Shown: piece after piece, positions 35,707 to 46,607 of the stretch
How positions within the stretch are numbered: position 1 is the stretch's first letter
How the letters are laid out: each line of letters starts with the position of its first letter
Notes under the pieces: model-generated
What the model was told of the DNA's origin: nothing
The model's database searches: none
What the model saw: the letters and a program-made list of their open reading frames with translations, nothing else
Made by a program: the position numbers and the translations under genes
Assembly: GCA_038373865.1 (NCBI GenBank)
Contig: JAXGGA010002247.1
Coordinates: 1-64,000 of the forward strand
DNA: 64,000 nt
Source: Uloborus plumipes
Taxonomy: Eukaryota > Arthropoda > Arachnida > Araneae > Uloboridae
Direction of reading: 5' to 3'

Positions 35707-35780
35707 TACAGTGGTAATACCAATGTGCGTTCTATCCACCTCTAGCCAAACAAAATAACGTCAATGTTACAGTTAATCAA

Positions 35781-36563
35781 ATGAATGATAAACCATCATA
35801 TGCTCAAGCACTAGCTAATGAAACCACTTTACTGGTCTATCCTACAAACAATAAAACTAGTTCACGCGATTTAAAAATGGTCCTTCAAAATAATTATCAG
35901 CCGCATAGAGATGGCATTAAAATAAACCGAGTTCGTTTCGTTGCCAAAGGAGGAATTGCGGTAGATGCAGCCACACCCTTAGATTGTGATATTCTAAAGC
36001 AAAAACTTGAAAATAACAGAAGTCTTTCTCATCTTATAACTACCCGTACACCACGGAAAAGAAACCCTCGCCTTGTCCTTTACAATATCAAACCCAATAC
36101 TGCTTGGGATGATATATCAACAGCAATATCATCAAAGTTTGATATAGAAGAAGATAAAGACTTTTCATTTAAATTTAAATTGTCGGGGAAAGGAAACACT
36201 GAAAATCTGATAATAGAAACTTCCCCTTGTGCATTTCATAAAATCATGCATAGTCCAAAATTTAATTTTAATTGGACTGTTGTTCCCATACGGGAATTTC
36301 TTGGAATTCGTAGATGTTTTAAATGTCAAGCCTTCGGACATATGGCAATTAATTGTAGATCTGATGATCACTATTGTAGTTTTTGCTCCCTATCACATCC
36401 TGGAACACCCTGTAGAGCCGAATACCCCAGTTGTACGAACTGCATTTACAATAACCGAAGAAATAATGTTAATGATCCAATAGATCATCCAGCTTTTTCA
36501 AATGTGTGCCCATCTTATCAAACGTATGTTAATAATTTAAAAAAATCAATCAATTATGGATAG
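35781..36563 (+). CDS. LINE ORF1, nucleic-acid-binding Gag-like protein
   Basis: 260 codons from the first ATG. Three Cys/His clusters lie near the C-terminus: CFKCQAFGHMAINC at residues 179-192 (C-X2-C-X4-H-X4-C), CSFCSLSHPGTPC at 199-211, and a Cys pair at 218/221 with His236 and Cys243. Such zinc knuckles bind element RNA and form the ribonucleoprotein. The N-terminus has SYAQALANE, a motif type seen in Jockey/I ORF1 proteins. The frame continues upstream of the ATG without a stop to 35718, so the true N-terminus may be missing. It ends inside the start of ORF2, with TAG overlapping the ORF2 ATG, which suggests coupled translation. Confidence 0.85.
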   Translation: MNDKPSYAQALANETTLLVYPTNNKTSSRDLKMVLQNNYQPHRDGIKINRVRFVAKGGIAVDAATPLDCDILKQKLENNRSLSHLITTRTPRKRNPRLVLYNIKPNTAWDDISTAISSKFDIEEDKDFSFKFKLSGKGNTENLIIETSPCAFHKIMHSPKFNFNWTVVPIREFLGIRRCFKCQAFGHMAINCRSDDHYCSFCSLSHPGTPCRAEYPSCTNCIYNNRRNNVNDPIDHPAFSNVCPSYQTYVNNLKKSINYG

Positions 36564-39164
36564 GTTACGAATATATGAGGATATTCAAAGTCTTCCTTTT
36601 TCCGTTTCGTCCAGTTCCTTAGGTTTTTCTGGCTTACAAAATGATCCAACTTCTTCTAAAATCTCTGAATGCTTCACTGGCAGCATCAACGGCGATAGTA
36701 TTTCTACATTATCCTATGACGTATTAAACGTACTACAAATCAATTTGAACCATTGCGAATCAGCAACAGCCATTTTATCATCAATTGTCTCCGCCAGAAA
36801 TGTTCACATATTGCTTATTCAAGAACCATACATAAAAAACGATAAAATTTGTGGTCTACCTTCAAGCTGGAATGTGTCGTTATCAAGCAGTGGCAAGGCT
36901 GCAATTGCGGTCACCTCCAAATTAATTACACCATTCGTTTCACTAATCGGCCAAGACTTTGTTTCATTAAAAGCAAACGTTCAAGAGACAACACACATAA
37001 TAATATCAGCTTATTCATCGCCAGCAGAACCTTTGCAAAATCTCCTTCAAGAATTGCAGGATTATTTTACGACTACTTCTTTACCAGTCTTGATTGGGGG
37101 TGACTTTAACGCCCATAGTAGAGTCTGGGGTTATTCAGATGAAGATGCTCGAGGTCGCCTTTTGTTAGATTTCCTTGCTACAAATAATTTAAACATACAC
37201 AACTCTTCCAACTCTCCTCCAACATTTTCGAAAGGAGGACGTGAAGGATGGCCGGACCTTACTCTGTCAAGACATTTGCACTCATCTCTTTCTTGGGAAG
37301 TTTTAGAAGATCTTTCACTAAGCGATCACTCATATATTTTACTATGTTTACATCAATCAGTCAAAACAATTAAATTTGTACGTTTCAAGTCTAAATATAA
37401 TGCCCATTTTTTCAAATCGAAAATAAAACATGAAGTTTTTCCATTTCTGCAAGATCTAACAAACATTACATCAACAACCAGGCTGGATACTTTTTTGAAT
37501 GCCCTAAACCAGAAATTACAAAACTGCGCGAAAGAGAGTTTTAAACACAGATGCTTTAAAACACAATCTAAGCCGTCTTGGTGGAGTGAAGAACTTAAAA
37601 TTCTTAAAAATAAAGTAAGAGCATGTAGACGTAGGTTTCAACGTCAATCTCAGCCTGATCTAAAAGCAAACTTTCGTACCATATACAATAAGCACCTTTC
37701 AATATACAAGAAAACTATCCGAAAAACTCGTAGGGACTCCTGGAAAAAGTTTTGTAATAACATGACAACAGCTTATGCAAAACCGTACAAAATAGCTTTC
37801 AAGACAATTGTTTTACCATCAATTCTGCAAGAGCAAATGGGATTTAATGACTCGGAAGAAACGTTTTTGAAGTCTATTTTGAATCATTTCTTCCCCCCGT
37901 CATCAGATGATATAAGAGTCAATGATCAATCACTCACTTTACCAGAGTCAGCAATGTTCACATCGCAGGAAGTGCAAATTGTTATGAATCAGCTCCCAAA
38001 AAATAAAGCTCCTGGATATGACGGCTTGGATGGCTACATTTGGAGTTATGTTCATTCCGTGTTTCCTCATCTTTTGCTCAATTTTTGCAATACCTGTCTT
38101 CAGTTACGATATTTTCCTAAACCTCTGAAACGAGGAGTACTTCTTCTTTTTCATAAACACGGCAAACCACTTAATTGTTTTTCATCATATAGACCAATCA
38201 CCTTACTTCCTGTTTTGTCAAAAATCCTGGAAAAGCTTATTTTAAACAGACTGCAACATCATCTTCAAAGCTCAAATCTCAATAGTCCTCACCAGTTTGG
38301 ATTCACATCAGGTTGTTCCACGGAGCATGCCCTACAAAGTCTTTTTGATAAAATTTACAACAGCACAAATAATGACAAACTTACCCTTTTGATCTCAATT
38401 GATGTAATAGGAGCCTTTGACAATATAACATGGAACTCAATATTGCAGCAACTTCTTCGCTCAAAATGCGAAAGCGGGGTATATGGATTATACAAAAGTT
38501 TTTTATCAGAGAGAACTATCACAATCATTTCAGGATCCACTTTGGTAAATACAAACCCATCCAAAGGATGCCCGCAAGGATCTTGTAGTGGTCCTGAGCT
38601 CTGGAATCTTGTTCTAGCACCTCTACTTGACATTTCGTGGCCAGAAAACGTCAAAATACAAGCATTTGCAGACGACATCATCTTTGTGGTTTCAGCCTCA
38701 ACTCGGAATGCACTTGAGTCCTCAGCCAATGAAGCTCTTAGAGTACTGCAAGATTGGCTCCAAGAAAATAAATTACAAGCCTGTTCTGAAAAAACCAAAG
38801 CCCTTTTTCTTTCCAAACCAAGAAATTATGCTCGACAGCCAATCTTAAGGTTTGGTGACAATTTTATTAAAAGATACAAAGAAATAGATTATCTTGGAGT
38901 CAGGCTGAACAAAAATCTTAACTGTACAGCACATTTGGAAAAAATTCATAAGAAATCTATTCATCTTCTTAGTAAGCTGCAATGCATCTCTGGAAAATCT
39001 TGGGGAGCTAATATCCAACTACGCAGATTATTATATCAAACAGTGATAGAACCTTCAATTCTTTACGCAGCTGCAGTATGGGACCCATTTTTAAAGCAGA
39101 AAGACCTACAGAAATTAGCTACCATTCAACGCCATTTCCTTCTTGTTGTTTTGGGAGCATATAA
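36556..39164 (+). pseudogene. LINE ORF2 N-terminal part: endonuclease and reverse transcriptase
   Basis: This 870-residue part is uninterrupted up to the Harbinger insertion. The apurinic-type endonuclease spans about residues 55-265: INLNHCES, QEP at 90-92, GDFNAHS at 182-188, and SDH at 256-258. The reverse transcriptase spans about 470-790: KNKAPGYDG at 482-490, SYRPITLLP at 544-552, IDVIGAFD at 615-622, SKGCPQGS at 669-676 and the catalytic FADD at 704-707. The protein would nick target DNA and copy the element RNA in place. All key residues seen are present. It is broken after codon 870 by the transposon, and the open frame runs on only about 37 residues into transposon DNA. Confidence 0.9.
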
Positions 39165-40782
39165 GAGGCGAATTCAACTGAAACGCTTTCGATCGAATCA
39201 AAACCGATCGAGAATTTCCTTCGATTTCGAACGTTTTCCCGATCAGTCGAATTTCGGCTTCCAACTTGAAACATGACGTTCGATCGAAAGGTGCAGGGTT
39301 GCATTCGAACGCTTTACTCGCCAGATTCGTCATCGCATAACTGGAAGTTTGAGGCAGCCAATCACAAAATTGAATGAGTGAAGAAAGTTAACTGCAACTT
39401 TAGCTCCCGTTTGTTTTGATTCTGCGCCACCAAAACAAACTGTGGCGTGTTGACGATGTGAAAGATTTTCGTTGAAGCTTATAAGCAGTAAATTTATTGC
39501 AGATTCCAGATATTAGGTGATAATCACTACTTTTGTGACATAGATGAGATGCTTATGCAAAATTTTGTTTTAATCAGTTGATAATTTTTCTTTTTAACAT
39601 TATTTGAGGAATATTTTTATAAAGTGAACGAAAGTGGATTTTTTTTTAAAACAAGTCATTCAGTCCAATAAACACAATTTCGCTGCTCCATACACGGAAT
39701 GATGGGTCATTCTTACATCTATTAAAATAAAGAAAATAAAAATTAAAAAAAAGTAAACTATTGAAAAAGATTAAAGTCTATCAAATTGAGTCAATCATCT
39801 TCAACAGACATTTCAGAGTCACGGGAAGAAAACAAACAGCCAAGCCTCTGTAACATCATACTGGTTGGATTTTGAAACAAAATCATTTTCCTAGCTATTT
39901 TAAGGAGGGAGGGCTTGGGTGGCTGAAACAATATGTTGCATTGGAATAGAAGTTTCTGAATGAATTTATTTTTGAAAAAACGACATCAACAAAAAAATAA
40001 CTGAAACTTTTCTGGACAGTTTCAAGAAAAAATAAATAATTTAGATTTTCACATCTTGAATTCAAATTAGTTTTTTCAATCACAAACTGTGATAGGTTTC
40101 TTTGTGTGCAGAGGTAAAACGGCACCACCGTGGAGGACCCAATAGCAGTATACCTGGAGGGGCAGGCGAAGCACAACCTTCGAGCTGGAACCAAGTAAAA
40201 AATCATAAAAAGTCAACTAAGAATTAAAATGAAGAAATTTATTGATTGCTTAGAAAGTAATAAATTTCCCCAAGTAATCTTTTTCAAACACATTCTTTCA
40301 AATTTCAGGTCGTCGAAATGAAACAGTGGTGGTTTGATGGTACGTTATCTTATTCTAGTTAATTGAGATCTTTACAAAATTAAATATTTTATAAATGCTA
40401 ATAGAAATCTGCAACTGAGCTAAAAATGAGAAATCACTTTATAAAGATTTATGCTTGCTTGCATTTTATTTTGATGCCACTTTTGCAAAAATTTTATTTT
40501 AATATTTCCTGTATACAAATGACCATAAAACAATGTATTTTGATAATACATGTTACAAAGAATCACCAGGTGACAATAATTCAATTTTTATATAAAGCGC
40601 TGATGTGACTCTGCTTAGCACACAAGTATAGAACTTTCATCTATCTTTAACTTGATTAATTTTTTTGTTTTCTAACCTTGTTGCTTTTGGTATGCCGGAA
40701 AGTTTTCGAATATCTGGTAACCTCCAAATTTTGTGGCCGATACCGGATAAACTTTTCGAATCTTAACAGATAATTTTCAATG

Positions 40783-40940
40783 CAGTCGGACCTTGATAAC
40801 TCGAAGTTCCAAGGGACCGGCTAAAAGCTTCCAAGTAATTAGTAATTTAAGTTATAAGAGTGTTCCCACAGCTTTCTCAAGAGTTTCGGACCCAATGAAA
40901 ACTTCGAGATAAAGGAATATTCAAGTAATCGAGAATGTTG
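40783..40940 (+). mobile_element. pogo-like terminus fragment
   Basis: CAGTCGGACCTTGATAACTC followed by GAAGTTCCAAGGGACCGG resembles one end of pogo/Tigger elements, and TCGAGATAAAGGAATATTCA fits their usual subterminal text. Only one end is visible. It lies inside the Harbinger element. Confidence 0.4.
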
Positions 40941-41483
40941 TAGAACAGTAATGAGAAAAATCAAATAAATTATTCTACTGATAAACATTTGATCACTAAA
41001 CATGTATGTACAATTCTTAAGTGGGTTTTTTTTTTCGCGCTAATTTTTACATTTTTTTTATTTGTGTGATACACTGAATAAAGTATTTAAGTATTACTAT
41101 GTTTTTCAAAAAATAACATTGATTTTCAAAGGTTGCCAATTGTTAAAATACTAAAAAAACATTTTTAAATGTTTCTGGATATTTTTTGTGATACAAATTA
41201 TAGCTTATAATTATATTCTTTCTATTAAATTATCTTTAGTGATTAAATGAATATATATAACTGTATTAAATAATATATTTTTATTCGCATTTCATGAGGT
41301 GGAGGGGGACAATTCCATTTGTTACATAATATGCTATAGTTTACCGAGTACTGATTTTTATTGCATTATTATAAAAAAGCAGCATTTAAAAAGAAAATTT
41401 ATCAATTAAAACAATCTAGATCTAGTCAACTATAAGAAATTAAGTTTTTCAGCAAATGCAAACTTTTATTATTTTATTTACAA

Positions 41484-41625
41484 TCACTGCAAATTTTGCA
41501 TCACATAATCCATAATAATGTGGGCTTGTAAGAATTCTAAATTGATAGTGTTGCTAGGGTTAGTACTGTTCTTGTCGTCATCATCATCTGACTCATCATC
41601 TAATGCAGCAGTTGACATCACAGAC
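41484..41625 (-). CDS. Possible terminal exon of a Harbinger gene
   Basis: After a good acceptor (TTTTATAG at 41626 on the minus strand), the frame reads MSTAALDDESDDDDKNST and ends LEFLQAHIIMDYVMQNLQ with a TGA at 41484-41486. An acidic stretch followed by a helical end is plausible for a protein C-terminus. Whether it belongs to the transposase or to the accessory protein cannot be decided here. Confidence 0.3.
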
Positions 41626-41946
41626 CTATAAAATTAACAAAAGATAAGGATAATAGTACAATATGTCTTTAGAACTATTAAAAACGTTAAAATATAAGTA
41701 GTTCATTGTTCACATTAGAAGTTCCATAAATATAGTACACAAATAAAGAAGCATACAAACACAACAGCATACGTAATACTTCATATCCACCTTTATTTCT
41801 CAACGAGCCATATGCTTGTAATTAATGAAAAATGAGCAGCACTCTGAAAATTTAGCAATGAGTAAATTGCTTTTTGTGTTTTAAAATGAAGCCACAATGA
41901 AAATTAAATGTATTTTTTGAATAATAAAGGGTATGCAGTGCATATA

Positions 41947-42032
41947 CTGTCATACCCGCTTAATCCGGTAACGGATAAATGAATACCCCGCTTATACGAA
42001 TAAAACGTCCCGGAACCAATGCCATAAGGAAA
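41947..42032 (-). mobile_element. Second pogo-like terminus fragment
   Basis: CTGTCATACCCGCTTAATCC, then GATAAATGAATACCCCGCTT and CGTCCCGGAACCAATGCC, resembles pogo-type termini (CGCTTAATCCGG, GGAACCAATG). There is no partner end nearby. Weakly supported. Confidence 0.3.
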
Positions 42033-42448
42033 TATTTCTGAGCTTTTTTGAATTTTGGATTTTTGTGAAGAACAACGCAAATGTGCTATAATGTAAATGT
42101 ACCAGCTATTGCTTGCTATTTTTAAATTCTTCAATACTTTAAACACGTCATGCTTCATTAAAAGAAATTAATAAGCAAATGCAGATTTTCTAAACTTTGA
42201 GTTACAATAATACACATGAATTACACATTAAGTTTAAAGTAATACAGTTTTAAACAAACTGTACTGAAAATAAATGACATAAATTAATTTTTTTAATTAA
42301 AGGGTATGGTTAGCAAACACTTCGATTCTTTCTTTGTTTTTTCTTAAAAAGAACATTAAAATTTCCTTTCAGTTTGATACAGTAAAAGTATTTCACTTTT
42401 ATTTCCTTTTAAAGCATTTATTTTATAACTCTTTTCAATGCAAATATA

Positions 42449-43028
42449 TAGAGACGTACCGAGTAGCACTTTGGCCGAGTACTGAGTACTCAGTATGACA
42501 CTTGTTGCACCACAGTTTAAAATACAATGACTTTGATTATCAAAATATTTTCATAGCATTTTTTAACTTGAATCTACAAAACGAGACTTTAAAAAATGCG
42601 TAATCTTAAGTTTTCAAATGATTCTAAATAAATCAGGATATAATTTAAATATTTCTTTTCATCAGTCTAAGAAAATTCATCTTAGGGATCACATGGAACA
42701 GCTCCTGGCCAAAGGTGAATTTAACGCACTAATATGTGACATGGAAAAGATAGTTACACACAAACAGCACATGCATGAATTTGCAACATAGAAAGGACAT
42801 AGGTAATAGCTAACTTTTACCATGCATTAGTTTTATACGTAGAGATTTTTTAAAAACTTATACATAGAAGTTGTAATCAATTGCAAACTTCTCAAAATTT
42901 CGTTATCATGAAAAATATTCAATGTTTACAACTATTCGACATTAGCCCAGTACCTGATCAAAATTTAGCCAAGTACCGAGTACTCTGTAACTTGACCGAG
43001 TATTTATCGAGTACTCGGTACACCACTA
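42449..43028. mobile_element. hAT-like element inside the Harbinger, fifth layer
   Basis: Left end TAGAGACGTACCGAGTAG and right end CTCGGTACACCACTA are inverted, with further ACCGAGTA/GAGTACTC repeats inside each end. Flanks share AATATA, an imperfect duplication. A plus-strand stretch at about 42664-42789 reads LRDHMEQLLAKGEFNALICD and DMEKIVTHKQHMHEF before a stop; it looks coding, but its origin is unclear. Confidence 0.55.
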
Positions 43029-43456
43029 AATATACTTTAGCTTTAGAAGCATAAAATTGATAAATTTCAGTTCTTGCAAAAATAGTCTTGAGAACTACAA
43101 AAATGGTGTATCCTTTTTGGGTGTTATGTTAGAACGAGTGGTTCAGCTAAAAGGTTTAAGTAACATTGCATCTATCGAATAGCAAATGGGACTTCAAGCA
43201 TTAGTCGCTGTAGTGGCAAGGTTGCAGTAATGAATGATCATTCTAAAGAGCATGTACTGTATCATTGAAAAGGGGGACCTGATTACGTACAATTCTGAAA
43301 ATAACACAGTAGTAAATTAAAATAAAATATAGATAACGAAAATTAAGACTATACATATAGTATGCTTTGTTTTACTGATCCTTCAAATTAACAATTTATG
43401 AGGTTAACCCCCACACTTTTATGCAAATAGATAACACGTTACTTGTTTCTGCTTAC

Positions 43457-44745
43457 CAGTTGCACATTTGTAGTAAATTTGCTCTTCCAGTTCAAGTACA
43501 CCAAAAATCCTCTGTGAACGGCTTCTGCATTCGAATGTGCGTTTCGTCCACCGCTCCAATTATTATGGGAAACTGGTAGTTTTGGAAGAATCCAAATCTT
43601 GTACGTCTTTTCTCCTCGGCAGTTATAAGGAAGTGCACATCATCTGTTACCTTTTTGATACTCCTGGACACCGTTGTCTGACATTTTCAACGAACTTTGG
43701 AAAGACTCGGTTCCCAGAAAACGATAAGTCAACAGTACCTTAAATATGAAATAAATTGCTTAGTACAATAGAAACAAAAAGAGATAGAGACACATTAAAA
43801 TTAACTTTATCCATAGTAGTTGTATATCACTCAAAAGTTAATGGAAAAAAGGTTAACAAAATAAAGTTTTCTCAGAAACCTTTCTAACTTTTTTAAAACT
43901 TATTAAATGCTTTCATTTTTATTCTAAAAGCCTAATTTTAAGTTTGCTTTGACATGGATGCAGACATGGATAAAATGTTTTAATGACAAATGTGAAGGAG
44001 TTAAAAAAAAAAAATAAAAAGCCAGAGAGCACTTTGGATTTTTTTCTTTTCTTTTCTTTTTTTTTACCATGTAGACATTTAAATTAATTTATAAAAAGTG
44101 TTTGACCTTAACCATTAAAATTAAGCAAGGCATAACAATCAGGGTTTCCGTTAGAGTATGAGACCGCAAGAATCGCTTTTAAAAGAAATCTCACACAAAA
44201 AAGAACATTTGATGCGGGACTTTCTCGCGATTTTTTTACGCTTGTTAAATTGAATCAAAGTAATCTCCAGTGGAATTCAAATTTTTTGAAAAATTCTCTC
44301 ACTTTTTGAAAATTTCACTCTAATTTTAGCAGAGGAAGAGATTTTCTCGCCTTTTTTTTCTCTAATGGGAATCCTGATCGCAATGATAAGTCATGCGCGA
44401 TGTATTATTATACTTGTATTTAAAAGCTTTATAAAATCGGCAGAACATAGAATGTTGAAATTTCATATAAAATAATCGGAAAAATTATCAAGTAAAACTT
44501 AAACATTAACTCATTTTATGTTAAAAATATAAACTTACCTGAAATTGTACAGGACAGCATGAAGTTTTCGGCAGCAGGTCTCCTCCTAATTTGTCACATA
44601 ATATAAGAAAATTGTCTTTCAAACGAAATTTTTTCTGAAATTGACGATCATTCAAATCTAAGGGATTTCCTCCAAGTTTTAAATAGCATAGTGTTTTCCT
44701 TCTATGATTTCTCACAACCAAAACAAACACCAAAACATCCGCCAT
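43457..44745 (-). pseudogene. HARBI1-like transposase, N-terminal and first catalytic part, decayed
   Basis: Exon 1 starts at the ATG at 44743-44745 (MADVLVFVLVV) and includes NPLDLNDRQFQKKFRLKDNF, a typical Harbinger N-terminal motif; it ends in the donor CAG/GTAAGT at 44539. A second exon follows the acceptor TTTAAG at 43738, with LTYRFLGTESFQSSLKMS in one frame. After a frameshift it reads VTDDVHFL and NYQFPIIIGAVDETHIRM, where the Asp of GAVDETHI is the first residue of the DDE triad. A second frameshift precedes NWKSKFTTNVQL and a donor at 43457. The second Asp and the Glu were not found, so the gene is non-functional. Upstream Met at 44805 is also in frame, but the ATG at 44743 fits the family better. 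Confidence 0.75.
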
Positions 44746-44918
44746 TGCTGCAAATAAACAATCGAATCGCAGAATCGTTCGAATCCAACCTCTCTGATAG
44801 GTCACGTGGTTAAAAGCGTTCGAATCGTTTCAGTTGGAGTGAAACGGGCCGCTTTTGATCGAAGTATTCGATGGAAAAGGGGAAAACGTTCGAAAAGTGT
44901 TTCAGTTGAATTCGCCCC

Positions 44919-45996
44919 TAAAACATCAGCTCATACCACCTTACATGTCCTTGCAGGAATTCCCCCCATTGCTCTTACAGTTAATCTAAAATCAACTTTA
45001 GGAAATGTCTTCATAAGGAAAACTACAGCAGAAGTATCCCTTAATAATGTCAATTCATCCAATGACTTTGAAGCAGCAAGCCAAAAATGGACTGAACATC
45101 CTTTAATACAGTGCGCTACTCCGAATATTAGTTTGGAAGAGCCGAATATTTTAACACTGCACACTGGGATTTTCACGGACGGATCGAAAATATGTGATGG
45201 AACCGGCTCAGCCTTTACTCACATCTCCAACAATAAGGTTGTCTACGATTGGTCAGCCAAACTTACAGCGTATAATTCAGTATTTCAAGCGGAGCTTTTT
45301 TCAATCTTTCACGCTTTACTTTATATTGCATCAGAAAACATTACCTTCAACACTACAATCTTCTCTGATAGTTTATCTTCGCTTAAAGCAATCAAGGACC
45401 CAATGCATTCTTCAAAGTTAGTCAGAGACATTCAATTCCTCTGCAGAGAACATCCAAACATTAATCTATCCTGGGTTAGAGCCCATAAGGGACACTTTGG
45501 CAACGAACGAGCCGACTTTTTAGCTAAAACTGCAGCAATGAACCCAGCACATTCATTAGTATTCAAAATTCCTCTACCAAAATCTTTCCTCAAACATCAC
45601 CTTTGGTCTAATCTTCTTCAAAATTGGCAGGAAATCTGGGACACTGCAGAAACCGGTCGGAGAGTTCACGAAATCCTACCAAAAGTCAAGCTAAAACCAC
45701 GATGCAAACATCCTATGGAAGTACAATTTCTCAGTGCACATGGTCCATTTCCTTCATATCTGCACAGATTCAAAATAATAAGCTCACCATTATGTGTTTG
45801 CAGCCAACTTGGAACTCCTGAACATTACGTATTCAATTGTCCATTAACTAGCTCTTTCCACTGCATATATAATTCCAACCTTCCTGTATCCAAAAATATA
45901 GCTCATATTCTTCATCATCCAGCTTCTAGCAAGAATCTTCATAAAATAATGTTTTTACTCAGCACTCAAATAGAAGACTTCAAATATCCTGCCTAA
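44919..45996 (+). pseudogene. LINE ORF2 C-terminal part: RNase H and zinc motif
   Basis: LINE coding resumes after the second TAA. RNase H catalytic residues are visible: TDGSKICDGTGSAF (Asp at about 45178), QAEL (Glu at about 45292), FSDSLSS (Asp at about 45367) and GNERADFLA. This domain removes RNA from the hybrid during insertion. A zinc-type motif CVCSQLGTPEHYVFNC follows. The frame is open upstream to an ATG at 44806, but the first 38 codons of that ORF are transposon terminus, so the 396-codon ORF is a chance chimera. Stop TAA at 45994-45996. Confidence 0.88.
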
Positions 45997-46108
45997 AAAC
46001 TTCAAATGTTATATTATTGTCTTTTTCTGTATATATCAAAATTGTTTTTCCTTTTATTATTATTTTTTCCATGTAATTTGTTTTGTTCATTCCTCCCAGC
46101 CACCACAT

Positions 46109-46138
46109 CCGGTTAAACCCTCATCAGGGTAGGTACGG
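46109..46138 (+). other. LINE 3' UTR stem-loop shared with the SINE
   Basis: CCGGTTAA, then the stem-loop ACCCT-CATC-AGGGT, then AGGTACGG. The same flanks with a different but still paired stem occur in the SINE at 51787-51818. It sits about 20 bases before the TAAA tail, where LINE reverse transcriptases recognise their template. Confidence 0.7.
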
Positions 46139-46177
46139 TGGTGACTGGTGGGGTTTAAATAAATAAATAAATAAATA

Positions 46178-46607
46178 GTGTATATCTACAAGAGATTGGC
46201 TTTTTAGCACAAGAACACGAAAAATTCATTGCACACTTGAAAGAAGCAACGTCAAAAAGTTTAGACTTCGCTTAATTAACAAAATGATTGAGTTTTGTCT
46301 TGAAGTTCAATTTATCTTTATCACGACTAAATGACTTTCTCAAAGTGTAGTATTATGGTAATCCTTTATCAATTTTACAATACGTACATGACTGACCGTT
46401 GGTATAGAAGCTTTGCAGTAAATTTCTTCTATGAGCTATGCAATCTGAAATCCTTGAAAAAGGTTCGCCTTTTACAGATTGCGATTTTTCTTCAAAGCAA
46501 GCTAACAACACATCTGCACATGTGGTTAAAACACTTTGACTTTACCCTTTCGGTACACCAAAAAACGGACAAATAATTAAACGTTTAGAAGTTTTCCGGG
46601 GTTCCAT
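46178..46607 (-). pseudogene. 5' part of element gene in right arm
   Basis: ATG at 46605-46607 opens MEPRKTSKRLIICPFFG and hits a stop where the left copy has Leu (TTA to TAA). After frameshifts the sequence continues with CKASIPTVSHVRIVKLIKDY, then LRKSFSRDKDKLNFKTKL and KSKLFDVASFKCAMNFS. It extends about 240 bp further than the left-arm copy before the LINE tail. Both copies are dead, so this element could not mobilise itself. Confidence 0.5.

Larger units (their letters stand above)
39165..44918 (-). mobile_element. PIF/Harbinger DNA transposon inserted in LINE ORF2, fourth layer
   Basis: Ends GAGGCGAATTCAACTGAAAC and, in reverse, GGGGCGAATTCAACTGAAAC. The 3-bp duplication TAA is at 39162-39164 and 44919-44921, typical of Harbinger. 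Deleting the element with one TAA rejoins ORF2 in frame (GAYK with TSAHTTLHVLAG). Both ends are rich in TTCGAWC motifs. A HARBI1-like transposase is recognisable on the minus strand but decayed. Exon-like pieces on the plus strand (about 40107-40194, HHRGGPNSSIPGGAGEAQPS followed by GTAAAA; 40308-40340) may belong to the Myb-like accessory gene these elements often carry. That is uncertain, since a minus-strand frame is also open at 39895-40206. Confidence 0.88.
35707..46177 (+). mobile_element. I/R1-group non-LTR retrotransposon (LINE), third layer
   Basis: It carries ORF1 with zinc knuckles, ORF2 with endonuclease, reverse transcriptase and RNase H, a short 3' UTR and a tail of (TAAA)n at about 46157-46177. 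The ORFs overlap by 8 bases (ATGGATAG, 36556-36563). An RNase H domain and the C-X-C-X7-H-X4-C motif after it indicate the I/R1/LOA/Outcast branch rather than Jockey proper. The ORF1 frame is open upstream of its ATG to the junction, so the 5' end is probably truncated. No flanking duplication was found. Excluding the Harbinger insert it is about 4.7 kb. Confidence 0.85.

Noticed and set aside
38355..38816. 153-codon minus-strand ORF
   Set aside because: Lies antisense to the reverse transcriptase domain of ORF2; a coding shadow.
41296..41320. GGGGGACAATTCCATT as another member of the GGGNNATTYCA group
   Set aside because: It has one extra base in the spacing, and no inverted partner or 4-bp duplication was found.
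44806..44918. N-terminal 38 codons of a 396-codon ORF
   Set aside because: They lie inside the Harbinger terminus; the real LINE coding starts at the TAA duplication, so no such natural protein is claimed.
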